Assembly: GCA_013151865.1 (NCBI GenBank)
Contig: JAADHN010000111.1
Location: forward strand, 53,921 to 117,920
Length of the DNA stretch: 64,000 bases
Direction of reading: 5' to 3'
Origin: Kiritimatiellota bacterium
GTDB taxonomy: Bacteria; Verrucomicrobiota; Lentisphaeria; Oligosphaerales; JAADHN01
The translations under genes were made by a program, and so were the position numbers. Shown here in pieces: positions 35,103-44,344 of this stretch. Numbering within the stretch: the stretch's first letter is position 1; each line of letters opens with the position of its first letter. The notes under the pieces are model-generated. The model ran no database searches. It saw nothing but the letters and a program-made list of their open reading frames with translations, and was not told the origin of the DNA.

Positions 35103-37016
35103 TCACCGGCCGTGCGGCGGCCGGGTCCCCGAGCGCAAGAAGGCGGTGATATCTTCGGCCAAGCGGTCTGGTTGGAGGCCGTAGCGGCGCCGAATCCCGG
35201 CCACAGTCCCCCACAGGACCACCCGAGGGGGCCAGCCGCGACGGAGCAAGTTGAGCGGGAAACTGCCGGCGGCGGCCTCGGCAAGCGCCGTGCCCAGGCC
35301 GCCCCGAACACAATGGTCTTCGAGGGTCACCACGGGACCGGCCCGGGCACAGTTCTCGAGCAGGTCCACGTCCAGGGGATCGATGAATCGCGCATTCACC
35401 ACCCGCGCCTTCACCCCGACCGCCTCGAGTCGGTCGGCCACCTCGAGCGCCGAGACGCTCTCGCGCCCCAGCGCCCAAATCGAAACATCCGTCCCCTCGC
35501 GGAGCACTTCGGCACGGCCCCATTCCAGGGGTGCTCGACGAGGCACGGCAAGAGGCGTCGCGGACGCTTTTGGATAACGCAGAATCGCGGGAGCGCCGCG
35601 GTCGAGAAGCAGGTTCAACATCTGCTTCAATTCCGGCCCGTCCGCCGGCTGAAGGACAGCCAGGTTGGGCAGACTGCGCCACATGCCGATGTCCTGAATG
35701 CCGTGGTGCGTCGGTCCGTCCGGGACGATCCCCGCACGATCCAGACAAAAAACCACCGGCAGTTCCTGCAAGCAGACATCGTGAAAAACGTAATCCACCG
35801 CCCGCTGCATAAACGTCGCGTAAATGGCCACGACGGGCAGAAAACCGGCCGCGGCAAGCCCGGCCGCAAAGACGGCGGCGTGTTCCTCGGCGATCCCCAC
35901 GTCGAACAGTCGCTCCGGCCGTTGCTGCCGGATGCCGCGCAGCCCGGTCCCGGAGCACATGCCCGCCGTAATGGCCAGGACTTTTGCGTCCCGCGCCATC
36001 CGGCGTGCCAGCGCCTCTCCGAAAGCCTCGGAGAATGTGCCCATCGGCGCGGCCCCGTTCTCGTCCCCGGGCGCGCGTGTCGCCTTTCCCACCACACACG
36101 TTCCCGCACTGATCCCGTGATAGTCTTCCGGAGACGCCTCCGCCGGGGGGTACCCCTGCCCTTTTCGCGTGATGACATGGATGACGAGAGGTTGCCGCAA
36201 TTCGTGGACAGCCTCGAAGGTATGAATCAGGGAAGCCAAATCGTGTCCATCGAGTGGTCCGATATACCGGAGGCCCAGTTTCTCGAACAGCGTCGGGGGC
36301 AGCAGCAGTCCTTTGACCACTTCCTCGACCCGGTGGATGACCCGTCGCAGCGACGGTCCCACGCGGGGAATCCGCAGCACAAAACTCCGCAGCTTGCGTT
36401 TGAAACGGTTGTACAGACCACCGGAAATAATCCGGGTCAGGTATTTGGAAAGGGCCCCGACGTTGGGAGCGATGGACATCCGGTTGTCGTTCAGGATCAG
36501 AATGAAGTCGGCGGTGGTTTCGATAATGCTGTTCAGCCCCTCGAAAGCAACCCCGCAGCCGGCGGCGCCGTCGCCGACCACCGCCACGACTTTCCGGTCG
36601 GGCTCATCCCGCCGGTCCCGGGCGGCGGCGAACCCGAGAGCCGCGGAGATCGCCGTTCCGGCATGTCCGGCCCCGAACGCATCGTACGGACTCTCCCGGC
36701 GATGGAGGAAACCGCAGCAACCGTCGTCGCAGCGCAGAGATTCCATAAGCTGCCGGCGACCGGTCAGCAGCTTGTACACGTACCCCTGGTGCCCCGTGTC
36801 CAAAATGATCGTGTCAGTGGGCGGGTCGAAGACGCGCAGCAGGGCGATGGTCAATTCCACCACCCCCAGGTTGGGCGCAAGGTGACCGCCGTGCCGTCCC
36901 ACCAGTCGCAGGAGTTCCGCACGAATCTCACTCGCCAAATCGCCGAGTTCATCCAGGGACATCCCCCGCAAATCCGCGGGAGACCGCACTCGATCCAAAA
37001 GAGGCGTGTTGCTCAT
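35103..37016 (-). CDS. dxs: 1-deoxy-D-xylulose-5-phosphate synthase
   Basis: A 637-residue thiamine-diphosphate enzyme that condenses pyruvate and glyceraldehyde 3-phosphate, the first step of the MEP isoprenoid pathway. It shows RHGGHLAPNLGVVELTIAL at the N-terminus, the thiamine-diphosphate motif GDGAAGCGVAFEGLN, LNDNRMSIAPNVGALSKYL, the central GIAEEHAAVFAAGLA and the C-terminal transketolase domain. The ATG at 37016 overlaps the tyrA stop codon by four bases, so it is translationally coupled to tyrA. Confidence 0.95.
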   Translation of the reverse strand: MSNTPLLDRVRSPADLRGMSLDELGDLASEIRAELLRLVGRHGGHLAPNLGVVELTIALLRVFDPPTDTIILDTGHQGYVYKLLTGRRQLMESLRCDDGCCGFLHRRESPYDAFGAGHAGTAISAALGFAAARDRRDEPDRKVVAVVGDGAAGCGVAFEGLNSIIETTADFILILNDNRMSIAPNVGALSKYLTRIISGGLYNRFKRKLRSFVLRIPRVGPSLRRVIHRVEEVVKGLLLPPTLFEKLGLRYIGPLDGHDLASLIHTFEAVHELRQPLVIHVITRKGQGYPPAEASPEDYHGISAGTCVVGKATRAPGDENGAAPMGTFSEAFGEALARRMARDAKVLAITAGMCSGTGLRGIRQQRPERLFDVGIAEEHAAVFAAGLAAAGFLPVVAIYATFMQRAVDYVFHDVCLQELPVVFCLDRAGIVPDGPTHHGIQDIGMWRSLPNLAVLQPADGPELKQMLNLLLDRGAPAILRYPKASATPLAVPRRAPLEWGRAEVLREGTDVSIWALGRESVSALEVADRLEAVGVKARVVNARFIDPLDVDLLENCARAGPVVTLEDHCVRGGLGTALAEAAAGSFPLNLLRRGWPPRVVLWGTVAGIRRRYGLQPDRLAEDITAFLRSGTRPPHGR

Positions 37017-37909
37017 TCGGTTGCATTCGTCAGGTGAATGCGCCGGCGGTCCCATTCCCGTCTCCGTTCGCCGGCGTTTTCGAGATACGATTTCAGGTCT
37101 TCCCAGCGTTCGTCCCGAACCATGGCCTTCAAAGCCGCAATCTCGCGCTCGGTCCGGTCAAAGGCCTCGATGATGTTCCGGCCGTTCTGCCGGGCGATCT
37201 GCGTCCACATGTCGGGAGAACTCGACGCGACCCGGGTCATGTCCCGAAACGCCCCGGCTGCAGCCAGGGACGCCGGCGGCTGCGGATCGAGCAGGGCCCG
37301 CACCAAGCCGGCCGCGAGCAAATGCAGGACGTGGCTGGTCCGTGCCGTGAGGGCATCGTGCCGGTCCGGCTCGATCCTGAACGGGCGGGCGCCCAGCGCC
37401 TGCCAGAAGTCGGCCACCGTCGTCACCGTCTCCGGTGCGTCTTCCGGGGTGGGTGTCAGGAAAACCGTGGCCCCGGCAAACAGTTCCGGATCGGCGTGCG
37501 CGATCCCCGTGCGCTCGGAGCCCGCCATCGGATGGCTGCCCACAAAAGCCACACTCCGGGCCGCCAGTACCGGCCGCACGCCGCGAACGATTTCCGCCTT
37601 GACACTGCCCACATCCGTAACCAGGCTCCCGGTACGCCAAAGAACGGCGTTCCGTGTGACGAACTCGATGGTCGGCACAGGCGGAATGCACAGGACGGTC
37701 AAGTCCGCCTCCGGGAGCACTCGAGCCGGGTCGGTGCTGCCGAAATCGATCCAGCCCCGCTCCGAGGCCTCGGCAAGGCTCGCGGCACGGCGCGCCCAAG
37801 CCACCACGCGCGAACCGCCCGAAACGCCGCGCTTCAAGGCGGCGGCCAGCGAGCCGCCCAGCAGCCCCAACCCAACAATGGCAATCGTTCTATCCGCCAA
37901 CGTTGTCAA
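37013..37909 (-). CDS. tyrA: Prephenate dehydrogenase
   Basis: A 298-residue NAD(P)-dependent enzyme of tyrosine biosynthesis. The Rossmann motif IAIVGLGLLGGSLAAAL is at the N-terminus. VTDVGSVKAEIV, VGSHPMAGSERTGI and the catalytic-region histidine in TARTSHVLHLLA follow. There is no ACT or chorismate mutase domain. The TTG at 37909 is chosen because GAGAGGA lies eight bases upstream and the Rossmann fold begins within ten residues; the frame before it is not conserved. Its stop overlaps the dxs start. Confidence 0.9.
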   Translation of the reverse strand: MTTLADRTIAIVGLGLLGGSLAAALKRGVSGGSRVVAWARRAASLAEASERGWIDFGSTDPARVLPEADLTVLCIPPVPTIEFVTRNAVLWRTGSLVTDVGSVKAEIVRGVRPVLAARSVAFVGSHPMAGSERTGIAHADPELFAGATVFLTPTPEDAPETVTTVADFWQALGARPFRIEPDRHDALTARTSHVLHLLAAGLVRALLDPQPPASLAAAGAFRDMTRVASSSPDMWTQIARQNGRNIIEAFDRTEREIAALKAMVRDERWEDLKSYLENAGERRREWDRRRIHLTNATE

Positions 37910-38253
37910 AGCCCGTGTCCTCTCGAATCCACAATCGCATTTCCGGCCTTGGCTCGTGTCGTTCGGCAGTCGCCTTCTCGCGATTCCGTCCGCACCCGAT
38001 AAGATACCGTTTCCAGGGTGACCTGCCATGCCGCTTTCGGCACCTCCCATTGCCAGAACTCCTCAGACCTCGGCAGGCGAGACGTCCTTGACCTGCCGCC
38101 GCCTGCGCAGTAGGTTGATTCTCCCCCGATATCACACTCGCCCGACGACCCCGAGAAAACCGCGAACAAGCACAACCTCGGGCGTGGTTTCACCGCTCGC
38201 TCGGTTCCGCGGCTCGAAACCGCACCCAGCGACCCGACACCAAGAGATACGAT
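37910..38253. other. Divergent spacer between tyrA and the DUF72 gene
   Basis: About 345 bases without a supported gene. It contains an inverted repeat CGGCAGG-N14-CCTGCCG (about 38072-38099) that could form a hairpin in either transcript. No promoter with good boxes or known riboswitch was found. Confidence 0.45.
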
Positions 38254-39213
38254 TTGACGGCCGCTTCAGACACAGACCCGGTGACTCGATTCTCGGTCGG
38301 AGTGGCCGGCTGGAGCTACCCGGACTGGCGGGACACAGTCTACCGCCTGCCCGCGCCGTGGACCCAGCCGGACCTGTTCGGCAGGCCGTCCCCGCCCCCG
38401 GCCCGGTACGCGGAGGACGACTTGGCGTATCTTTCCGGGTTCGTGGACATGATCGAGATCAACAGCACATTCTACCGGATCCCGACGCCGCGCACGGCTG
38501 CATCCTGGGTCCGACGTGCGAACGGCGGGCCGGGGTTCTTCTTCACCGTCAAGCTGAACCGGGAATTCACCCACGAATTCCGCCGGGACCGTTCCCTGGC
38601 CGAGACGTTTCGGACCGCGCTCCGCCCGCTGTCCGATGCCGGCCTCCTGCGGGGCGTCCTGGTGCAGTTCCGATACGACTTCGAGTCCACGCCGGCCGGG
38701 CGCCGCCATCTCGATTGGCTACACGGACAGTTTGCGGAGTTCGCACCGTTGATTGTGGAGGTGCGCCATCGCTCGTGGGCGACGCCCGATTCCCTGGATT
38801 TCTTCCGAAAGCGGGGCGTGACCGTCGCCAACCTCGACTATCCGACCGGACGCGACTCTTTCAATCTCGCGGTATGCGTGACGGCTCCTGTGGGGTACCT
38901 GCGACTGCACGGGCGGAACCGCGAGGCCTGGTACTCGAAGACTTCGTCGCCGGCGGAGCCGTATAACTACGATTATTCCGACGCGGAGATCGCGGAACTG
39001 GCCGAGCGCGCCCGACGCATTGCGGGCGAGGTTCGACATCTGATCATTGTGGCGAACAATCATTTTCGCGGCAAGGGGCTGTCGACCGCCCTCCGTCTGA
39101 AAGCCGTCCTGAGCCGTCGAAAAGTGCCCGTGCCCCCGGCGCTGGCGGCCGCCTACCCCGCGGTGGCCCGCATCGCCGCGACCGGGGGAACGATTCCGGC
39201 GGAAGGGGCATGA
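38254..39213 (+). CDS. DUF72 family protein (YecE-like)
   Basis: A 319-residue TIM-barrel protein of the DUF72 family. Conserved features are VGVAGWSYPDWRD near the N-terminus, MIEINSTFYRIPT, LNREFTHE, VEVRHRSW, and YLRLHGRN near residue 210. Its biochemical role is not firmly established. The TTG at 38254 has AAGAGA five bases upstream. mutY follows eight bases after its stop, so the two are probably one operon. Confidence 0.9.
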   Translation: MTAASDTDPVTRFSVGVAGWSYPDWRDTVYRLPAPWTQPDLFGRPSPPPARYAEDDLAYLSGFVDMIEINSTFYRIPTPRTAASWVRRANGGPGFFFTVKLNREFTHEFRRDRSLAETFRTALRPLSDAGLLRGVLVQFRYDFESTPAGRRHLDWLHGQFAEFAPLIVEVRHRSWATPDSLDFFRKRGVTVANLDYPTGRDSFNLAVCVTAPVGYLRLHGRNREAWYSKTSSPAEPYNYDYSDAEIAELAERARRIAGEVRHLIIVANNHFRGKGLSTALRLKAVLSRRKVPVPPALAAAYPAVARIAATGGTIPAEGA

Positions 39214-39220
39214 GCGAGAG

Positions 39221-40375
39221 ATGGATGCCGCCATCGAACAGTCGAACGCGCCGAGCGCCCCGGTCTGGGCGGAGGAACTGCTGGGTTGGTTCCAAACCGA
39301 GCAGCGGCCGTTTCCCTGGCGCAGGCGCCCGCAAACGCCGTTTCGCACATGGGTAAGCGAGGTCATGCTTCAACAGACCCGGGCGGAAACGGCCGCGACC
39401 TATTTCGAGCGTTTTCTGGCGTGTTTTCCTGATGTGTCGGCCCTGGCCGCAGCGTCGCAGGAAGAAGTCCTGCGTGTCTGGGAAGGGCTCGGGTATTATG
39501 CCCGGGCCCGAAACCTGCACGCCGCCGCCCGCCTGGTCGTGGAGCGGTACGGCGGCCGGCTGCCCAGAACCGAGTGCGAACTCCGCAAACTGCCGGGCCT
39601 GGGACCCTACACGGCCGCCGCCGTTGCAAGCCTGGCGTTCGGGGAGCCGGTCCCGGCGATGGACGGCAATGTGCTCCGGGTGATGGCCCGCTTTCTTGCC
39701 CTCGATCATTCGGTGCGCGAGGCCGGAGTCCGGGAATACATCCGCTCGGTCCTGGCTCCGGTGCTGCGAAACGTGACCCCGGGACCGTTCAACGAAGCCC
39801 TGATGGAACTGGGCGCCCTGGTGTGCACGCCCCGAGGCCCCCGGTGCGGCGACTGTCCGCTGCGCACGGCCTGTCGGGCCCATGCGGAAGGACGGGCCGC
39901 GGAGTTGCCCGTGCGCCCCCCACGCCGTCGCATCCCGCACTATGCCGTTGCCGTGGGCATCGTCTGGAAAGAGGGCAAGGTCTTGATCGGTCGCCGCCGG
40001 ACAGACCGGATGCTGGGCGGGCTTTGGGAATTCCCCGGGGGCAAGGTCGAACCGGGGGAATCTCCGGTCGAGGCCGTGGTCCGCGAAATCCGGGAAGAAA
40101 CCGGCATCGAGGTGGCGGTCGTCGACCGACTCTGTACGGTCAAACACGCGTACACCCACTTCCGAGTGACGCTGACGGCGTTCGAATGCCGATGGGAGGC
40201 GGGGCAGGCCGTTGCGAACTCCGCAGATTGCGTCCGTTGGGTGAACCCGGACGACTTGGCGGATTACCCTTTTCCCGTGGCGAACCGCCGCATCATCCAT
40301 GCTTTGGCGTTGCGGGGGGGGCGTCAGGCTGACGGCGCCGGCACGTGCCAAAACTCATCTATGGGCGCCTGGTAG
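39221..40375 (+). CDS. mutY: A/G-specific adenine glycosylase
   Basis: A 384-residue base-excision repair enzyme that removes adenine mispaired with 8-oxoguanine. It shows the EVMLQQTRAETAATYFERFL segment, the helix-hairpin-helix LPGLGPYTAAAVASLAFGEP with the following catalytic aspartate in AMDGNVLRV, and a [4Fe-4S] site C-x6-C-x2-C-x5-C (CTPRGPRCGDCPLRTAC). The C-terminal NUDIX domain has the motif GGKVEPGESPVEAVVREI, then REETGIEV. The gene ends inside the 3' end of the convergent oxidoreductase gene, a 52-base overlap. Confidence 0.95.
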   Translation: MDAAIEQSNAPSAPVWAEELLGWFQTEQRPFPWRRRPQTPFRTWVSEVMLQQTRAETAATYFERFLACFPDVSALAAASQEEVLRVWEGLGYYARARNLHAAARLVVERYGGRLPRTECELRKLPGLGPYTAAAVASLAFGEPVPAMDGNVLRVMARFLALDHSVREAGVREYIRSVLAPVLRNVTPGPFNEALMELGALVCTPRGPRCGDCPLRTACRAHAEGRAAELPVRPPRRRIPHYAVAVGIVWKEGKVLIGRRRTDRMLGGLWEFPGGKVEPGESPVEAVVREIREETGIEVAVVDRLCTVKHAYTHFRVTLTAFECRWEAGQAVANSADCVRWVNPDDLADYPFPVANRRIIHALALRGGRQADGAGTCQNSSMGAW

Positions 40376-41541
40376 GCCCTCGCCTGCCCTTCGAGCACAT
40401 CCCGATAGCGGACCACCCGCCCGGAATCGGCCGATTCGTAGCAGGCCTCGCACAAAGCTTTGGCCCGCAGCCCCGCTTCCCCGTCCATTTCCGGGGTGCG
40501 ACCGGTGCGCACGGCGTCGATGAAATCCCAAACCTCGATCGCGAAGCCCTGAGTGCAACCGTAGGGGAAAAGCTGCTGTTCGCGCTCCGGGGAGAGGGTC
40601 GCCCGATACTGGGCGATCACGTCCTGATTCGAGACCGTCGTACCGTCGGCGAGATGGGCCTCCCCGCCGCCCTGGAAGGGATGGAAGGCAAAACCGTGAG
40701 CGAGGACGGCGCCGTTCTCGCCGTAGTAAACCGCATTGCTCAGGTTGTGTCCGGCCAGGGCATTTGCATAGGTCCAGACGACCTCGGGACCTTTCCGGAA
40801 GCGGATTTCGGCGTGCCAGGCGTCCTCGACGTCTGCGTCGCGGTCGCCCACGACGGGTGCGTCCCGGACAAGACGTCGGTCGAAAGTATCCATCCAGCAG
40901 CGCACTTCGTCGGGTTCTCCGAACAAGACTTGGATCATGTCGGCAAAATGGGCGCCGCTGTCCATGATCATGCCGCCGCCGGCCAGTTCCTTGATGGCAC
41001 GCCACTTGAACTGAGACGCGTCGAAATCCCTGAGGCCGAACGCGACCGACTGGATGACGACCATGTGCACGCGCCCGATCAGCCGGCGTTCTCGAATCGC
41101 CCAAGTCCAGGCCCGCGGCGCCAGGTCGCGCCGGACGTTTTCGGCCGTAGCCAGGATGCACCCTGCTTTCCGGGCGGCCTCGATCATCAGTTTCGTCGCC
41201 TGTACGGTAATGCCCACCGGTTTCTCCACCTGCACGTGGAGGCCGGCCTCGAGCAACCGAATCGCCACCGAGTGATGGCAATAGTGTGGGAGGCACAGGT
41301 CGGCGGCGTCTGCGATTCCGGCCCGGATCACGTCCCCGGTTTCGGTGTAGATTTCGGGCTTTCGGTCTTGGAATTGCGCAATGGCCCGAGCCCGTTCTTC
41401 GGCACGCTGCCGAATTGGGTCGCAACAGGCTGTGACCCGGAATTCGCGGCAGCCGTTTTCATACAGACTCCGGTATCCGGCCACGTGGCTCCCGGAAATA
41501 CCGCCGCAACCGACGAGTGCAAGTCGGACTGGATCGGACAT
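40324..41541 (-). CDS. Gfo/Idh/MocA family oxidoreductase
   Basis: A 405-residue NAD(P)-dependent sugar or polyol dehydrogenase. The Rossmann motif GCGGISGSHVAGY and the family motif VEKPVG (about residue 105) are present, followed by the GGGMIMDSGAHFADMIQ helix. The substrate is unknown; such enzymes oxidise inositols and sugar derivatives. The ATG at 41541 has AAGGAG seven bases upstream; the ATG at 41547 would be too close to it. It is the last gene of a minus-strand run with a sugar isomerase and an aldo/keto reductase, suggesting a small sugar-degrading pathway. Confidence 0.9.
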   Translation of the reverse strand: MSDPVRLALVGCGGISGSHVAGYRSLYENGCREFRVTACCDPIRQRAEERARAIAQFQDRKPEIYTETGDVIRAGIADAADLCLPHYCHHSVAIRLLEAGLHVQVEKPVGITVQATKLMIEAARKAGCILATAENVRRDLAPRAWTWAIRERRLIGRVHMVVIQSVAFGLRDFDASQFKWRAIKELAGGGMIMDSGAHFADMIQVLFGEPDEVRCWMDTFDRRLVRDAPVVGDRDADVEDAWHAEIRFRKGPEVVWTYANALAGHNLSNAVYYGENGAVLAHGFAFHPFQGGGEAHLADGTTVSNQDVIAQYRATLSPEREQQLFPYGCTQGFAIEVWDFIDAVRTGRTPEMDGEAGLRAKALCEACYESADSGRVVRYRDVLEGQARAYQAPIDEFWHVPAPSA

Positions 41542-41641
41542 GGTCATACTCCTTATCGTTGCACGTCAAGGACCGCCCGGGCGTGGCGGCGCTGCGCGCG
41601 AACCGCGCCCCGCGGAGCGGGCCCCGGGCAGCGTGTCGAAG

Positions 41642-42400
41642 TTACCGACTGCTTTCCGACCAGGCCCGTCGGACGACCTCCACGCATTGTTTGATGGCCG
41701 GGGCCGGGTCTTCCACGTCGCCCTCGTACTCGAGAATGCCGGCCCCTTCGAAGTCGTGCTTCCGCAGCACCTCGAGCAGAGCCGGGAGGTCGAGGATGCC
41801 CGTACCGATCACCACGTCGCGGTGCCGGCGAAACTGATCGTAAAGAAAGTCTTTGAAATGCAGCGCGACCAGCCGCGTCGCGAACCGGTCGGCCATCTTC
41901 ACCGGATCTTCCCCCGCGTCGATGGCCCAGGCCGTATCGAGGCAGAGGCCGATGCGCTCGGTCGTCGTGTTGAAGACATGCCCCAGCATCTGGACCGAAC
42001 CGAGCCAGTGATGGCCGCCGTGGTTGTGAATGCCGAGGCGGATGTCGTATTCGGCGGCGAGTTCCTCGGCGACCCGATAGGCTTGGGGCGCTTTGTCGAC
42101 GGCAAAGGCGACGCTCATGCATTTGGCGCCGGCGATCCGGACGCACTCGAAATACTTGCGCTCGACCCGCTCGTTTCCTGCCAGGGTCTGGACGCCGATC
42201 GAGACGATCCGGATGCCGTTTTCGCGGTAGAGCGCCGCGACTTCCGCAAAAGCGTCCGGATCGGCGAAGTCCGCATGGACGCCGCAGAGTTCGACGGCGG
42301 AAAGCCCGCATTCCCGGACCAGCCCGATGACCTCGCGGTTGTCCTTGAAGTTTCGGAAACAATAACTTTGGACGGCAAGCTCGGCATTCATGTCAGTCAT
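41642..42400 (-). CDS. Sugar phosphate isomerase/epimerase (xylose isomerase-like TIM barrel)
   Basis: A 252-residue TIM-barrel protein of the AP-endonuclease-2/xylose isomerase-like group. Metal and substrate motifs include AVELCGVHADF, GIHNHGGHHWLGS, LCLDTAWAI, VALHFKDF and ILEYEGDVEDP, consistent with a Glu/Asp/His metal site. These enzymes interconvert keto- and aldo-sugars or inosose derivatives. The ATG at 42400 has GAAGGAG seven bases upstream. Its neighbours (aldo/keto reductase before, Gfo/Idh after) point to polyol or sugar catabolism. Confidence 0.88.
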   Translation of the reverse strand: MTDMNAELAVQSYCFRNFKDNREVIGLVRECGLSAVELCGVHADFADPDAFAEVAALYRENGIRIVSIGVQTLAGNERVERKYFECVRIAGAKCMSVAFAVDKAPQAYRVAEELAAEYDIRLGIHNHGGHHWLGSVQMLGHVFNTTTERIGLCLDTAWAIDAGEDPVKMADRFATRLVALHFKDFLYDQFRRHRDVVIGTGILDLPALLEVLRKHDFEGAGILEYEGDVEDPAPAIKQCVEVVRRAWSESSR

Positions 42401-42449
42401 TTCAACACTCCTTCTTCCGAACAACTCACTTCCACTCTTCGGTTCGAGT

Positions 42450-43403
42450 TCACCTGTCTCGAGGGGGCCAATGGACCGGGTTCAAGATTTCCTCCGGCAA
42501 CAGAGGGACGGTTCGGTCGATGCGCTCCAGCAATTCGTCGCTTAACGGCCCCTTGGCCGCAATCGCGAGGTTTTCCTGCATCTGTCCGCAGTTGTCCACC
42601 CCCACGAGGACGCTGGTGACTTCCGGACTGCTCAGGGCGAAGCGGAGCGCCAGTTCCGCCATGGACATGCCCGCTTCACGCGCCAGGGCTTCGAGCGCCC
42701 GACGGACGGGCAGGACGCGGTCAAGGGCCGACGGCACGTTGGCTTCCGGCATGAGCACGAGTCCCTGGAGGAATACACTGCGGGTAAACAAGGCCGTCTT
42801 CCGACGGCGGGCGGCGTCGAAACCGCCGGCGACGCCGAAGCGCTTGTCGATGATGTTGAACGGGACTTGGACCGCATCGACCCCGTCGATATCCATGATT
42901 CCCGGTCCGTTCTCCGGCAGGACCGTCGACGCCCCCACGTGTCGAACCAGCCCTTTCTCTTTCAGACGCAACAACGCCTCGAACTGGACCGGGGTCGCCT
43001 CATGATGGAAGAGGCACACCGGCAGGACGTCCAACCGGAGTCGACGCAACGAACTCCGCACGGAATTCTCCACGAATTCCTCGAAGGCTTTGATGGAAGC
43101 GAACCGGCGATCCTCGAAATGCCGCACTTTCGTGACCACTGTCACCCGGTCTTTCATGCCCAGGTCGGTCAGCGTCCTGCCGAGGACCGTTTCGCTGTCG
43201 CCGTAGGCCGCGGCCGTGTCCAGACAGTTCACGCCCCCCTCGAAAGCGCAGGTCAGGATATCGCAGACCTGTTGGTGGGAAGGACGCCCGGTCTCATTGG
43301 CAATGCCGTAGTCCAAGCCGAACTGGACCGTCCCGAGGGTGAGTTTCGAGATGGTTCGGGCGAGGCTGTGGACGGTATCCAACGTGCGGTCTTCGCAAAT
43401 CAT
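42450..43403 (-). CDS. Aldo/keto reductase
   Basis: A 317-residue NADPH-dependent TIM-barrel reductase. It shows LTLGTVQFGLDYGIAN at the start, LDTAAAYGDSETVLGR with the catalytic tyrosine, TVVTKVRHF with the lysine, and SSPEVTSVLVGVDN near the cofactor site. The substrate is unknown. The ATG at 43403 has GAGG six bases upstream; the frame upstream of it is not conserved. It follows purQ by 53 bases and precedes the isomerase by 49, so it sits in a long minus-strand run. Confidence 0.88.
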   Translation of the reverse strand: MICEDRTLDTVHSLARTISKLTLGTVQFGLDYGIANETGRPSHQQVCDILTCAFEGGVNCLDTAAAYGDSETVLGRTLTDLGMKDRVTVVTKVRHFEDRRFASIKAFEEFVENSVRSSLRRLRLDVLPVCLFHHEATPVQFEALLRLKEKGLVRHVGASTVLPENGPGIMDIDGVDAVQVPFNIIDKRFGVAGGFDAARRRKTALFTRSVFLQGLVLMPEANVPSALDRVLPVRRALEALAREAGMSMAELALRFALSSPEVTSVLVGVDNCGQMQENLAIAAKGPLSDELLERIDRTVPLLPEEILNPVHWPPRDR

Positions 43404-43456
43404 CAGGCGCCTCGTACGCCGGGGCCGCGCGGCTCGGCGGGCCGTGTCCGGCGGGG

Positions 43457-44281
43457 TCAGAGCAGGTTGTCGCGGGCAAACGCCACAGCATTCCGGAACA
43501 CGCGCAGCCCCAGGCCCTCCGGCGGGAGAACGCCGTTGAGTTTCTGGCGCGTCCAATGCGGGTGGTTGAAGGGGGAAAGATACGCCTCAGGATGGGGCAT
43601 AAGCCCAAACACTCGTCCGCTGAGGTCGCAGACGCCTGCAATGGCGTCGACGGACCCGTTGGGATTGTGTGGATACTCGTCGGTCGGCGCCCCGCTTTCC
43701 GGGTCCACGTAGCGGACCGGCGCGAGGTGGGCGGTGCGGATGGACTGGAGGACGTCTCTGTCCCGGGGGACGAACCGTCCCTCCCCATGCCGGATCGGCA
43801 GGGGCAACAAGTCGATGCCGCGCGTAAAAACGCACGGGGAGGCCGGGTCGGCCCGGAGCATCACCCACGCATCCCGAAAGACCCCATGGGAATTGGGGGC
43901 AAGGGCGATCTGCGGCTCGAACCGCGAGCCCTCCAGCGCCGGAACAAGCCCGAGCCGGGCAATGGTCTGAAAGCCGTTGCAGATGCCGATGATCAGGCGT
44001 CCGTCGGCCACGAACTGTTCGAGTTCCCGGCGCAGCCGATACTTGAGTCGGTTGGCGAAAACGGTGGCCGCGCCGAGGTGGTCGCCGAAGGCAAAGCCGC
44101 CGATGAAGGCCAGGATATGAAACTCCCCGAGGGAGCGGTCGCCCGCGAGGATGTCACTCAGGTGCACCTGGGCCGGTTCCGCGCCGGCAAGCTGAAATGC
44201 GTAGGCGGTCTCGCGCTCGCAATTGAGGCCAAACCCCGTGATCACCAGGGCCTTGACGGTTTTGTTGATGGTCTGTGCCAT
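43457..44281 (-). CDS. purQ: Phosphoribosylformylglycinamidine synthase, glutaminase subunit
   Basis: A 274-residue class I glutamine amidotransferase that supplies ammonia to PurL in purine synthesis. The nucleophile is C101 in IIGICNGFQ, and the His-Glu pair is in LMPHPEAYLSPF near the C-terminus. VITGFGLNCERETAYAFQLA is the typical N-terminus. The ATG at 44281 matches that N-terminus. It lies 63 bases after purL in the expected order. Confidence 0.93.
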   Translation of the reverse strand: MAQTINKTVKALVITGFGLNCERETAYAFQLAGAEPAQVHLSDILAGDRSLGEFHILAFIGGFAFGDHLGAATVFANRLKYRLRRELEQFVADGRLIIGICNGFQTIARLGLVPALEGSRFEPQIALAPNSHGVFRDAWVMLRADPASPCVFTRGIDLLPLPIRHGEGRFVPRDRDVLQSIRTAHLAPVRYVDPESGAPTDEYPHNPNGSVDAIAGVCDLSGRVFGLMPHPEAYLSPFNHPHWTRQKLNGVLPPEGLGLRVFRNAVAFARDNLL

Positions 44282-44344
44282 GCGTGCCCCGTTTTCCGTC
44301 TTCCGTTTACCGCTTGCAGTTCGGCCCACGGACGTTTCCGAGTC

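Noticed and set aside
41381..42619. 412-codon plus-strand frame over the isomerase gene
   Set aside because: It is antisense to a well-supported TIM-barrel protein with ribosome binding site, and shows no domain.
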